From Vanessa cardui (taxonomy: Eukaryota > Arthropoda > Insecta > Lepidoptera > Nymphalidae): a stretch of DNA of 64,000 nt. The stretch is from the NCBI RefSeq assembly GCF_905220365.1, contig NC_061141.1, positions 2,673,501 through 2,737,500 on the forward strand. Direction: 5' to 3'. A model generated the notes under the pieces. The model had not been told where the DNA came from and searched no databases. It saw nothing but the letters and a program-made list of their open reading frames with translations. The stretch's first letter is position 1. Each line of letters opens with the position of its first letter. Position numbers and translations under genes: made by a program. This document shows positions 54,926 to 64,000 of this stretch, in pieces.

Positions 54926-56236
54926 TTGTCGGTTTTTGTCCATGCTCAAAGGCGCCTCAGTACGTTTGCCGCGCTCACTCAAGACGGTAGTGTTTTGCCT
55001 CGCTTGTTTCGTTGCGTGCTAGCGTCATGGATAAAGAACAGTGTCTTAAACCAACTATATGGTGAATATAGACGACTTTGGGATGCGCAATGTCCCGATT
55101 ACGCTAATAGAGGACTAAGAGAAGATGCATGGAGAAATATAAGCCAGGAAATGAATATTCCAGTAGCTGACCTAAAGAAGAAAATTATAGTAGGTTTTTC
55201 TGGTTCTAATAGTAGCGGCTTCCTCAGTACTCTGAAACGGGAGCCTAAAATGCCAAAGGCATTCTCCACAACTCGTCTTGCTCTGGATAACCTGTAATTG
55301 AAGATCCTTTCCATTGAACCTCTTTCCGGATTACCTTCATAAGGTTTCAATATGTACTCATTGAGAGCAAAAGCTTTATCGCCTAGAATAAAATATGGGA
55401 CTACAATTTTATACGGTATTTGTAAAATTTCTGGCGGAGGAATTCCAAATTCCTTCTTTTCGAGTTTTTATATAAATTGGTGTTTTTAAACACACCACCA
55501 TCTGATATACGTCCCTTGCTGCCAACATCTACGTACATAAATTGGTAATTGGCGTCAACTAAAGCGAACAATACTATACTGGGAAACATTTTGTAACAGT
55601 CATAATCATTGCCACTATTTATCGGCGACTGTAATACAACATGCTTCCCATCCATTGCTGCTACGACGTGTGGGAAACTCCATTTGCTCTCAAACTCTTT
55701 TGCTTTGGTAAGCCACTCTTCTTCGGATGATGGTAACTGTAAATAAAATAAAATTGCAATTTTTATCTTTACAGAATGGAAGTCTGGATAGTACTCGAAC
55801 TACAGTCATAGTAATGAAAAAACAAATGCAACTTCAAACACGGCAACAACGGAAGGACCAAAGTCAACTACAAGACCTAAAAAGAGAACCAAAATAAAAG
55901 ATTCTGATGATCTTACTGATAACGCTATATATGTGAAGCATTAACACTGTTGCAGCAGTGTAGAATAGACAATGCATCAAAAAAAAAGATTCCTATGATA
56001 TGTATGGCCAATACATAGCGAATGAATTGCGGAATTATGATAAAATTACATTAGCATACGTAAAAAATGGAATAAATAAAATTATTTTTGATGCAGGCAT
56101 GGGAGCATACAGTGGTTATGGTTATTATACTCAGTCATATAGTGGACACGACAGTTTAAGCTACATGACTCATCCCTCTTCCTCACCGATGCCTAATTGG
56201 TCCAATCTGGTATGGTCTGACGAATCAAACTTTTAA
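54926..56236 (+). pseudogene. MADF-BESS-type companion protein of a PIF/Harbinger remnant, in two pieces
   Basis: The first piece (to about 55192) reads a MADF domain: N-Q-L-Y-G-E-Y-R-R-L-W-D-A-Q, L-R-E-D-A-W-R-N-I-S and D-L-K-K-K-I. The second piece lies on the same strand after an acceptor at about 55775. It ends with the C-terminal block Y-G-Q-Y-I-A-N-E-L-R and I-N-K-I-I-F-D-A-G-M-G (56000-56236). Stops and frame changes occur in the second piece. Antisense transposase sequence lies between the pieces, so the remnant is rearranged or the transposase sits in an intron. Confidence 0.6.
55195..55740 (-). pseudogene. PIF/Harbinger (HARBI1-like) transposase fragment
   Basis: Minus-strand frames at about 55401-55655 and 55195-55350 encode M-D-G-K-H-V-V (first Asp), D-V-G-S-K-G-R-I-S-D-G-G (second) and R-V-V-E-N-A-F-G-I-L (Glu), the DDE_Tnp_4 triad. 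The N-terminal part is missing and a frameshift lies near 55400. It lies antisense between two pieces of a MADF gene. Confidence 0.75.
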
Positions 56237-56917
56237 GCCTATTTTACTGCTTTTGTTATAAATAAGAATCACTTATTTTTTTCACTTCAATCGTGAAAGC
56301 TAAGATCATTTAAAAAAAAAAACTTCTGTGTTTAAAAAGCGCGCGCTATAAGTCTTTGTTGATAAAACAGTATTTATCGTGGTCATCCGATCTAAGTCCG
56401 TCATATGCCGGTCTTACCTTTATTATAGATATTGACAACCTTTATAACAGATTGTTTTTTATGCGAATCGTTCATCATTCTGATGGTTTTTATCTTTTAG
56501 TCTATTATTATTATTTTACTATTTGAACTATATTTAGAGAATTAGAGACAAGTACAACGCGTTCTTACGTTGGCTATAAAATATTTATATTGATTCTTTT
56601 GTCAGAATGTGTTAAGTACTGAGAATACCTGATTTTTTGGAAATTGACCGATTTTTAAGAAGACAAGATTTTGTTTTACTATCCCAAAAGAAGTGGCCAT
56701 GGATAATTACCCACTTCATACTTGCAAATCATTGTCATAACTGTAACTAAGATCTGGATCTACATTTGCCACATCATTTTCTAATTCATTAAAACATTAT
56801 CCAAGATTTGTTAAATTTAAACTTTTTTTGATGCCGAAGCTGCTACCAATTTGCCATTTCTGACGACGAGTGTGACTATTGCTAAATAAAAATAATTGAT
56901 TAGCTTAGCTTATCATC
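56237..56917 (+). other. Non-coding, including the pogo 2 5' leader
   Basis: No gene is supported. The distal part (about 56600-56917) is presumably the leader of pogo 2. The proximal part has AT-rich sequence and a GCGCGCGC run at 56340. Confidence 0.3.
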
Positions 56918-59128
56918 ATGGTTAGCAATTATAGAAGGAAAACGACAATAGCAGCATATTCGAAAGAAAATCTAAAAGCTGCAGTTGAATTAGTCAGAAA
57001 TGGGTCTTTAAGTGGATATATGGCTGCAAAAAATACGGAATCTCTAGAATGACCATAATGGATCATGTCTGTAGAGTCTGGCAAATGAAAGATGAGAATG
57101 AGTTTTTTGTGGAGCTTTTTATATGACAACACCAGCTGAATTGTCAAACGTCATTGTTCCGCCATTGATTCGTTTTGATTACATTGTTCACTTTCTGCAA
57201 TTACTACGTTTTAGAGGGTTTACGATGAAGAAAACTATCAAAAGTAATGTTCGGAAGTTGTTGCATACTATGATGCGTAAATACAAAGAAAAACAAGAGG
57301 AGAGAAACATTGCTTTCAAGAAGAAACAAGAGTATTAACATGCGATATCGTCGTTTTTAGGTTAGTACGAATTATCAATTTTGATACTTATGTTTATGCA
57401 ATAAATTTACTCGTCGTTACTCACTATTTAATACGAGCATAATAGAACTATGCGTGTATGTAGGTACTTATGTCAGGTTAAGATAATATTGTTATTTGCT
57501 TTTTAACAGAAGGACTCGGGGATGTCAAGGGAGTCGATATTGTCAAAAACACTTTAAAAAAGTTATGTGAGTTGGAGAATAAAGAAATTTCATTGAGCGA
57601 AAACCAATACATGGCAGAAATTGCTTTTTACACTGGTACGTACATATTTAAAGATGTATTTGAAATTTGATAAGACTCAAACTCTAAATCAATTGCCATA
57701 TTTTAAGACAGACATGTTCATTGTTCATGCCCAACAATATGAAAATTTATTAGTCACTGTCAACATATCAAAGTGAAAATTTGAAGATTGAAATAGAACA
57801 TTAACATACTAGAATAGAATAGAATTCATATTGTTGAGAATATAAATAAATAATGAAGGTAATAGGTATATGTGGTTACATACCACATCTGTATTATGTG
57901 TGAAGTAATTATATTCTTGGGGCGTAATTATGTACAAAATACCTGTAAACTTATATTTTCTTTATTTTTTGTAGAAGTAAGTATGTCAACACTTAATAGA
58001 ATCAAACATGAGGGGTTAATCAATGAAGGTGTATGGAATACTCCAGGAAAAAAACGCCCTCACAAGAAAACTGTTTCAAACTTGGATAGCTTTGACATTC
58101 ATGCATGCATTATACGAAACAAAATCAATGAATTTTATACCGTAAAAAAGAAGTTCCAACATTAAGGAGTCTCTTGACAGACTTACAAGAATCCATTGGT
58201 TTTCGTGGCTGTCGTGAAACACTGCTACATATATTGCTTTCAAATGAATTTCAATTCAAAAACAACAAAAATGAAAGCTCATTGTTAATTGAGCGTTATG
58301 ATATTGCTGCATGGAGGCACAAATTTCTCCGAACAATTGCTACAAAAAGGGCAGAGGGTAAGCAAATTGTATACCTTGATGAGACTTACATTCATAAAAA
58401 CTATAAACCCAAGAAATCATGGCAAGGTCCATCTACGAGTGGTGTTGTGGAAAACATATCTTCAGGAAAGAGGTACATTATTGTGCATGCTGGGCACCAA
58501 AATGGCTTTGTACCTAATGCGTTATTGCTTTTTAGCACCAAATCTAAGAGTGCTGACTATCACCATGATATGAATAGTACAAATTTTAACAAATGGTTGA
58601 CCGAGAAGCTTATTCCGAATTTGCACAAGCCCAGTGTAATAATCAAATAAGAAAAATAAGACCCCGACAATGACAAACCGCAAAGCCGATATTCAAAAGT
58701 GGCTTGATGAAAATAATACAGAGTATAAAGAATTTTTCTCAAAAGAGGAATTGATGTGTGTAGTAGAGAAGCATAAACCAGACCCTATATATGTGGCAGA
58801 TGACCTTCTCCAGCAGAATGGCCATGAAGTATTAAGACTTCCTCCGTATCATTGCGACCTGAATCCAATAGAGTTGATATGGAGTTCAGCGAAACGACTA
58901 ATCGCAAAGAAAAATATTGGCTTATCTGCAGCAGACACAGAAGTACTTATTAACCCTTAATTTGGTAACGTCCGGTGGGACGAACATTACTTTTAAAAAA
59001 ATCCTGCTCGTTTTTCATTCGATGTTCACTGACGCGTAATAGATAAAATATTTTTTTATATCATAAACTAATAGTAAAAAATAATTGTTTGATTGTGGCA
59101 ACATTGCATTTGTCAGTCGTGACACAAA

Positions 59129-61390
59129 ATGTCGGCGAAGAGGCGGCCACCTGTTTTGCTCAAGGTATTTATTATTGTTTTTCCGTTTTTTTGCAAATAA
59201 TATTATTTAATTTTACATTATATTATAAGTTAACTAACCTATAAATCATTTTAATTAAAAAGCATCTACGCTTCATTTTATTTTTATTGTGTTTTTTGGT
59301 ACTAAAATGTTTTGTCCGTGACAGCGCACATTGCCAAATATATAGAAAAGTACAACTTTATTATCGTGTCCGCTGTGGCGGACAATGCCAAAATGTGTGT
59401 GCTATTGGTGTTTTGGTTTTTGTGCTGAGATTGGTTTTCGTTTCTTTGTCAACAGCCTAATCGTGCTAGTAAGATCATAGCTTTAGTGCCGAATGAACAT
59501 GCACCTTCCGATGCTAGCGAAATATCTGATTCTGAAACAGAATTGCATGATGAACGTACTAACTCTTCCACCCCGCTTTCTTCTCCTGCACCATCAATTG
59601 CATCTTCTCTTGCTAACCTTACAATAGATTCAACGGATAACGAAGAATCAAATGTCGATGTTGCTGATATTATACCGGATTCTATAGTGCGTGAAATTAC
59701 CGAATCAAATTATGAAAATGTTCCATCCCTATCAGCTATTCCTTCTTTGCCATCAACGCCCATAGCGCCATTAGCTTCTTCATTATCAGTGTCATCTCGA
59801 AAAACTAGATCCAAGAAACCACCAACAGTAAGTGCCAAAAGAATAAAGAAGGCTAAAAAGTTTCAGCTGACATATAACTGGCGTTTAGCTCAATTCCGTC
59901 ACCAAGTGACCATAGAAGCGGATGAGAATGAGAATTACAATGACCTGCCTGCAGATGATTCAGCTTTGAGTTTCTTCTACGTTTTTTTTTCTTCAAATAT
60001 TTTGAGCAGTATTGTAGAACAAACGAACTTGTATTCCGTACACGAAACCGGCAAGTCAATTCAGCTATCAGAGGAAGAATTTAGAGATTTTTTAGCTTTG
60101 CATGTAATTATGGGTATTGTTGTAATGCCTTCTTATCTCGATTATTGGTCGGATAAATTTAGATACGCTAAAATTGCAGATATAATGTCTTTGAAAAGAT
60201 ATCAGCAGATACGACGATATTTACATTTTGTTGATAATAATATGGCTGATGGAGACAAATATTTTAAAGTTCGTCCAGTTGTAGAACAAATACGACAAAA
60301 TTGTCTCAAGCAACAGAAAATAGAGTCAAAATTTAGTATAGACGAAATGATGATCGCGTATAAAGGTTCTAAGGCAGGAAAACGTAAGCAATATATGAAA
60401 GACAAGCCAAACAAATGGGGTTTTAAAAATTATGTACGAGCCGGTGTATCAGGCATAATCTATGATTTCATATTATATGGAGGTGACGATACATTTCGTA
60501 ATCATATGTTTAGTGAAGAGGAATTGTCCCTTGGTTTTGGCGCTCAAGTGGTCGTAGCTTTATGCCAAAGCATTGAAAGAAAACCAGCGACAATATTTTG
60601 CGACAATTTTTTTTCTTCTCCGGAGCTACTTTTCATACTTCGGGAAAAGTACGCAATCTTTGCCTTAGGCACTATAAGAAGCAATCGCCTTAGAGGAGCA
60701 GATGCTGTTCTGCCTACAGAAAAAGTAATGAAAAAAAAGCCTCGCGGAAATTTTGTTGAAGCTGTATGTGACCAAAACCGCTTAGCAGTTGTTCGTTGGA
60801 ACGATAATAAGGCTGTCACATTTATCAGTTCATTTGTAGCAAGTGAGCCTTTAGAAAATATACGCCGGTATTGCAAAGATGCAAAAGAAAAAAATAACGT
60901 TCAGTGTCCACAAATTGTGCGACAATATAATAGACATATGGGAGGAGTTGATCTTGCTGATATGCTAATATCTCTCTATAAAACACCGTTTAAGAGTAGG
61001 AGATGGTATTTATCCATATTTGCACAGATGCTCGATATATGTATAAATAATGCTTGGTTACTATACCGCCGCAAACATTCAAGCAATGCAAAAGCTAAAA
61101 TATCTCTCAAAGCGTTCAGATATGATATCTATGACTTATTGTTGAAGGAAAATAGATCCGCTAAAAGAAATAGAACTGAGGCAACCAAAATAGTAAAACC
61201 ACATGTAGCCCGACCTCCGAGTCCAGTCAAATATGACAACGTAGGTCATTTCCCTTCAACAATGGAAGAAGGCCGCTGTAGGTTTTGCCTAAAAAAGACT
61301 GTAGTGTATTGTATAAAATGCAATATAAGATTATGTTTTGTAACGGGCAAAAACCCAAGAAATTGTTTTCTTAATTTTCACACCAAATAA
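59129..61390 (+). CDS. piggyBac-like transposase 2, intact
   Basis: Exon 1 at 59129-59164 (M-S-A-K-R-R) and exon 2 at 59456-61390 join in frame over a 291-bp GT-AG intron, giving about 656 residues without a stop. There is an acidic Ser-rich N-terminus and a Lys/Arg stretch (R-K-T-R-S-K-K). The RNase H-like core has F-S-I-D-E-M-M-I (first Asp), F-C-D-N-F-F (second) and M-G-G-V-D-L-A-D-M (third). The C-terminal cysteine-rich domain runs C-R-F-C, C-I-K-C, C-F-V-T, C-F-L-N-F-H. The size and order fit full-length insect piggyBac transposases. In-frame codons after 59456 lack an early ATG, which supports the small first exon. The enzyme would cut at TTAA and excise without a footprint. Confidence 0.9.
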
Positions 61391-61555
61391 ATAAGTTATT
61401 AATTCTTAGATTTCTATTTTTATATCTTTGTGTAGTAAAAAATTAAAAATTACCGTTTGTTTTATTATTTCCGTAATTTGACAACGTCCGCCGCAGCGGA
61501 CATGCAAAGCTGACCATCAATGGCGAAGTTATTGGCAATGTCCGCTGTGACGGAC
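59314..61555. repeat. Palindromic subterminal repeats of piggyBac 2
   Basis: GTCCGCTGTGGCGGAC (59368-59383), GTCCGCCGCAGCGGAC (61486-61501) and GTCCGCTGTGACGGAC (61540-61555) are near-perfect palindromes. A weaker copy, GTCCGTGACAGCGCAC, lies at 59314 and a partial one at 58970. They lie toward both ends of the element, two on each side of the main coding exon, and are likely binding sites for the transposase cysteine-rich domain. Confidence 0.75.
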
Positions 61556-63366
61556 ATGGCTTTCCCCAGCAGTGGGCTATTATAGATTTTTTTAAAGATT
61601 TTTCTGGGACTTTTTGACACATCCCTAAAGTCATACAATAATAGAAATTAAATATTTTGAACTTTTTTTTTCTTGCCAAATTAAGGGTTAAGGAGATATT
61701 CACGAACATAACTGCCTCAGATTGGAAAACAATTACTAACCATGTCATTACTGTAGAGGATAAGTATAGAGAAAGAGACAATAATGTCACATTAAAAGAA
61801 TTCATAATAAATGTTGGCAGTGATAATGATACAAGTAGCTCAGAAGAATCGTTATATGAATTTTTAGAGTCTGATTTTATTTACTCTGAATAAATAATAA
61901 TAATATTTTGTTTTTATTTATTAATAATTGAATTTACTAATAATTATTGTACATGAAAACTACTGAATGGGTTGGCATGAAATTTGATATGAGAATCGAT
62001 TTAGATAATATTTTACGTAATAGGCGTCAATATTTGGGGCTTCACTTTTTAACTCATGAATTGGCCAGGTTCACATTATTTATTTATTTAAATCAACCGG
62101 ACGAATATTAGTTTGAATTGTACAATATAGAGGCAAATTGGTAAACTTGTTTTAAAATTTAAAATAAATTAAAAGTATCAAGACTGTACAAGACAAGAAT
62201 TTGCCGCACTTTCTCATTCTCATCTTTCATTTGCCAGACTCTAATAGGAGAACTAAATCAAATACTTTAGGTAGAAGCACTGTACTGTCGGAAGAAGTAG
62301 AAAATAAATTTATAGGCAAAGTTATGTATATCTATAATATCCCGTCTATTACAAAAACTGCCCTCGATGAGGCGGTCACTGCAAAAAATATTAGCGCTGA
62401 TTTTGCTGCAACAGGAACATGGCTTGTTAATACAGATATTTTTGGAGAAGCAGATTTTTCGCCCAGCCAAGTTACAGGTCGCATTTTGACCAATCCAGTG
62501 CCAGAACAAGCTTCCATTGTTGCAGAAGAGGCATTGACGGAAGATCCGGAAGAAAGTGTCTCTGCCCAAAATTTGTCAGTTGATATAGTTGAGAACGACG
62601 TTGTTTTTGGGGAAGAACTAGAAAATAGAGATCACACAGAGCAAGTTGGATTTGAAGAACGTAATGTGACTCCTCCCGTCATACCAGGCGACAGCTCTAA
62701 AGACCCTGCAAATATTGAACCTGTTGCCTCTACATCTGTTGTTCGTAGTCCACTTGCCATTTAATCTAATATTTTCTCGCCAGAAACAAAAAGGCGGTTG
62801 CCAAAAGCTACGCCAAGAAAAGGCACGCAAAAGAATAGACGTAAGATCAAGTCTGCCGTGCTAACAGATACACCAGTCAAGGATGAAATTGCTGCCATAG
62901 AGGAAAATAGAAAAGCAAACATGAAGAAGCGAGTTTTTACTGATAAAAATGCGAACAAACCAAAGGAAAAAAGACAAATAAGAAATCAAAGACAAAGAGT
63001 ATCCATGACGAAGAGGAGGACGATAATGACGACACAGATATTGAATGTTTTTGCTTATGTTGCCTCGAACCCTTTGCCAATAGCTGGCCTAGCGAAAAAT
63101 GGGTGCAGTGCATCAATTGCTAAGGGTGGGCACATGAAGATAGTACTAGGGGAGAGCTGCAGTACGAGTGTCATAATTGTTTGTCGGACTAAACTAATAT
63201 CAAATACTTTTATTATATCTGTGCCATTTAGAATGATTTATGATTTATCTTGTTAATTTTTGATAATTATGTTACTTAATTAGCCAAAGATAATGATTAA
63301 AATGTTTCGTAATTACTTGTTGATTTTTACTATATGAAAAGTACCAATAAATTCCAAACACTGAAG

Positions 63367-63610
63367 TGTCACAACTCACCTCGAGCACTGTCACAACTTA
63401 CCTCGTTACTAGGAGAATTGTCACACGGGAAGCCGCATTGGTTTTTGTGCATTATCTCGGGAAACTTATTAGTTTTGTTCATTTTTGTTTTTGCTTCTAA
63501 TAGAGAATAGAACAAGCTTCACGCCGATGTAAAGTTCACAATTGTAAGTCAATTTATAACCGATATATGTGAGTGAAAGCAAAAATTGTCACAACCCTCC
63601 TCGGTTTCCC
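63367..63610 (+). repeat. pogo 2 subterminal repeats
   Basis: TGTCACAACTCACCTCG (63367), TGTCACAACTTACCTCG (63389) and TGTCACAACCCTCCTCGG (63587) precede the end TTTCCCCC and TA. The set corresponds to TGTTTCAAC...CCTCG in pogo 1, with CA replacing TT in every copy. Confidence 0.6.
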
Positions 63611-64000
63611 CCATATATTTCCTCGGAACTTTTTTACAAGCGGCTGACCGAACATTTTATATCCCGCAAGCCTCCAGGAAAGGTATTACTCATTTTAGAT
63701 GATCATTCATCTCATTCCAGTGCTGTCAACATGCTAGAAACTTCTCGTGACAATGATGTGATACTGCTTTGATTACCAAGTCATACTACTTCTGCTTTAC
63801 AACCTTTAAATATATCTGTATTCGGACCATTTAAAAAATACTATTATGCAGAGACAAACAATTTTATTCGCACCAATCCACAAAAAAAACCGGTACAATT
63901 CTGGTCAACTGATAGCAAGGGCGTGGATTCGAGCAACTACACCTGCCAATGCAATAAGTGGTTTTCGCGGTAGCGGAATCTATCCAGTCAATCCAAATGC
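63611..64000 (+). pseudogene. pogo-like transposase 4, DDE fragment running off the window
   Basis: The reading starts next to the pogo 2 terminus with I-S-S-E-L-F-Y-K-R-L-T-E-H-F. It has L-I-L-D-D-H-S-S-H (second catalytic Asp) and L-Q-P-L-N-I-S-V-F, where the usual third Asp reads Asn. The end is G-F-R-G-S-G-I-Y-P-V-N at the window edge. A TGA at 63770 breaks the frame. The first catalytic residue lies in missing upstream sequence. Confidence 0.75.

Larger units (their letters stand above)
58954..61687 (+). mobile_element. piggyBac-like element 2, complete
   Basis: Left TIR CCCTTAATTTGGTAA, right TIR TTGCCAAATTAAGGG (one mismatch over 15). TTAA lies at 58950-58953 and 61688-61691. Length 2734 bp. 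Precise removal with one TTAA restores the ITm frame across the site (V-L-I-K-E-I-F). It carries an undamaged transposase gene and palindromic subterminal repeats. It is the best candidate in the window for an autonomous, possibly mobile element. Confidence 0.95.
57123..61893 (+). pseudogene. ITm transposase 3, second catalytic Asp region lost, split by piggyBac 2
   Basis: Possible exons are 57223-57336 (basic, coiled), 57512-57635 and from about 57976. The last reads S-T-L-N-R-I-K-H-E-G, R-P-H-K-K-T, a one-base frameshift near 58150, V-Y-L-D-E-T-Y-I-H (first Asp) and G-H-Q-N-G-F-V. Near 58645 the D-N-A-P-Y-H block is replaced by a small deletion. The C-D-L-N-P-I-E-L-I-W block (Glu) follows at about 58855. 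The frame is interrupted at TTAA 58950 by piggyBac 2 and resumes at 61692 (E-I-F-T-N-I-T), ending at 61893 with an acidic tail. Confidence 0.8.
57074..62241 (+). mobile_element. ITm (DD80E-type) element 3 with perfect 29-bp TIRs and TA duplication
   Basis: Begins GAGTCTGGCAAATGAAAGAT (57074-57102 in full) and ends with the exact reverse complement (62213-62241). TA flanks both sides (57072-57073, 62242-62243). Without the nested piggyBac it is about 2.43 kb. TA duplication and terminal repeats place it in the IS630/Tc1/mariner group. Confidence 0.9.
56918..63190 (+). pseudogene. pogo-like transposase 2, DDE domain deleted
   Basis: From ATG 56918: Y-S-K-E-N-L-K-A-A-V-E-L-V-R-N-G and S-G-Y-M-A-A-K are the psq-type helix-turn-helix. 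One extra A near 57034 shifts the frame, then Y-G-I-S-R-M-T-I-M-D-H-V-C continues across the ITm insertion into N-R-R-T-K-S-N-T-L-G-R-S-T (62244 on). Near 62335 the reading jumps from the N-terminal domain to A-A-T-G-T-W-L-V-N and A-D-F-S-P-S-Q-V, so the whole catalytic domain is missing. The tail has T-D-T-P-V-K-D-E and a degraded PHD-type finger (C-L-C-C, C-H-N-C). Stops lie at 62762 and 63120. Confidence 0.8.
56918..63610 (+). mobile_element. pogo-like element 2, internally deleted, host of a double nest
   Basis: The N-terminal coding end is at 56918, a PHD-finger C-terminus is at 62800-63190, and the 3' end with subterminal repeats is near 63610 (CCTCGGTTTCCCCC then ATA). An ITm element is inserted at 57074-62241. 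Removing it joins C-A-T-G-T-C-T-G, T-A and A-T-A-G-G-A-G into an uninterrupted pogo frame. Confidence 0.8.

Noticed and set aside
1..64000. CRISPR arrays, operons or phage-like modules
   Set aside because: No regularly spaced direct repeats were seen. Gene order follows eukaryotic transposons with introns.

Overview
The window looks like an insect chromosome segment, most probably a moth or butterfly. It is AT-rich, it has spliceosomal introns with GT-AG ends, and it is almost entirely transposable elements. The families that point to Lepidoptera are a Helentron with the terminal hairpins I associate with moth and butterfly elements, a tRNA-type SINE, short Helitrons ending in CTAG, pogo-like elements with C-terminal PHD-type fingers, and THAP/YqaJ (ISL2EU-like) elements. 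I see no convincing single-copy host gene; a Myb/SANT-like gene at 32.9-34.3 kb is the nearest candidate.

Layout. (1) 0-11.4 kb is a nest: a pogo-like element holds a piggyBac-like element with three nonsense codons, which in turn holds a ~7 kb Helentron (OTU, Rep, helicase, endonuclease) whose frame is open except for one TAA. (2) 11.4-15.0 kb has Tc1/mariner-type (ITm) fragments, a LINE 3' end cut by a small Helitron, and a broken Merlin/ISXO2 transposase. (3) 15.0-24.6 kb is copy A of an ISL2EU-like element (YqaJ nuclease on +, THAP/DDE transposase on -). It was later hit by a 5.6 kb Academ-like element (17505-23133), a SINE and a LINE. (4) 25.6-39.6 kb has an ITm pseudogene, a P-element pseudogene, the Myb/SANT-like gene, a decayed pogo, and remnants of an insect retrovirus-like env and LTR. 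(5) 39.6-45.5 kb repeats the Merlin plus ISL2EU segment (copy B) without the Academ, so it gives the empty site. (6) 45.6-54.7 kb has a second ITm pseudogene, a LINE, and a second P element that was hit by a piggyBac (51450-54510). (7) 54.8-63.6 kb has a rearranged PIF/Harbinger remnant and then a second nest: pogo, inside it an ITm element with perfect 29-bp inverted repeats and TA target duplication, and inside that an apparently intact piggyBac with TTAA duplication. (8) The window ends in another pogo fragment.

The genes work as element-encoded sets rather than operons. The Helentron protein carries nicking and helicase functions in one chain. The Academ-like element pairs a transposase with an XPG/FEN-like nuclease. 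The ISL2EU-like element pairs a THAP transposase with a YqaJ exonuclease-like protein. The best candidates for living or recently living elements are the piggyBac at 58954-61687 and the Academ-like element. The Helentron is a near miss. All family names were recognised by eye; no database search was run.
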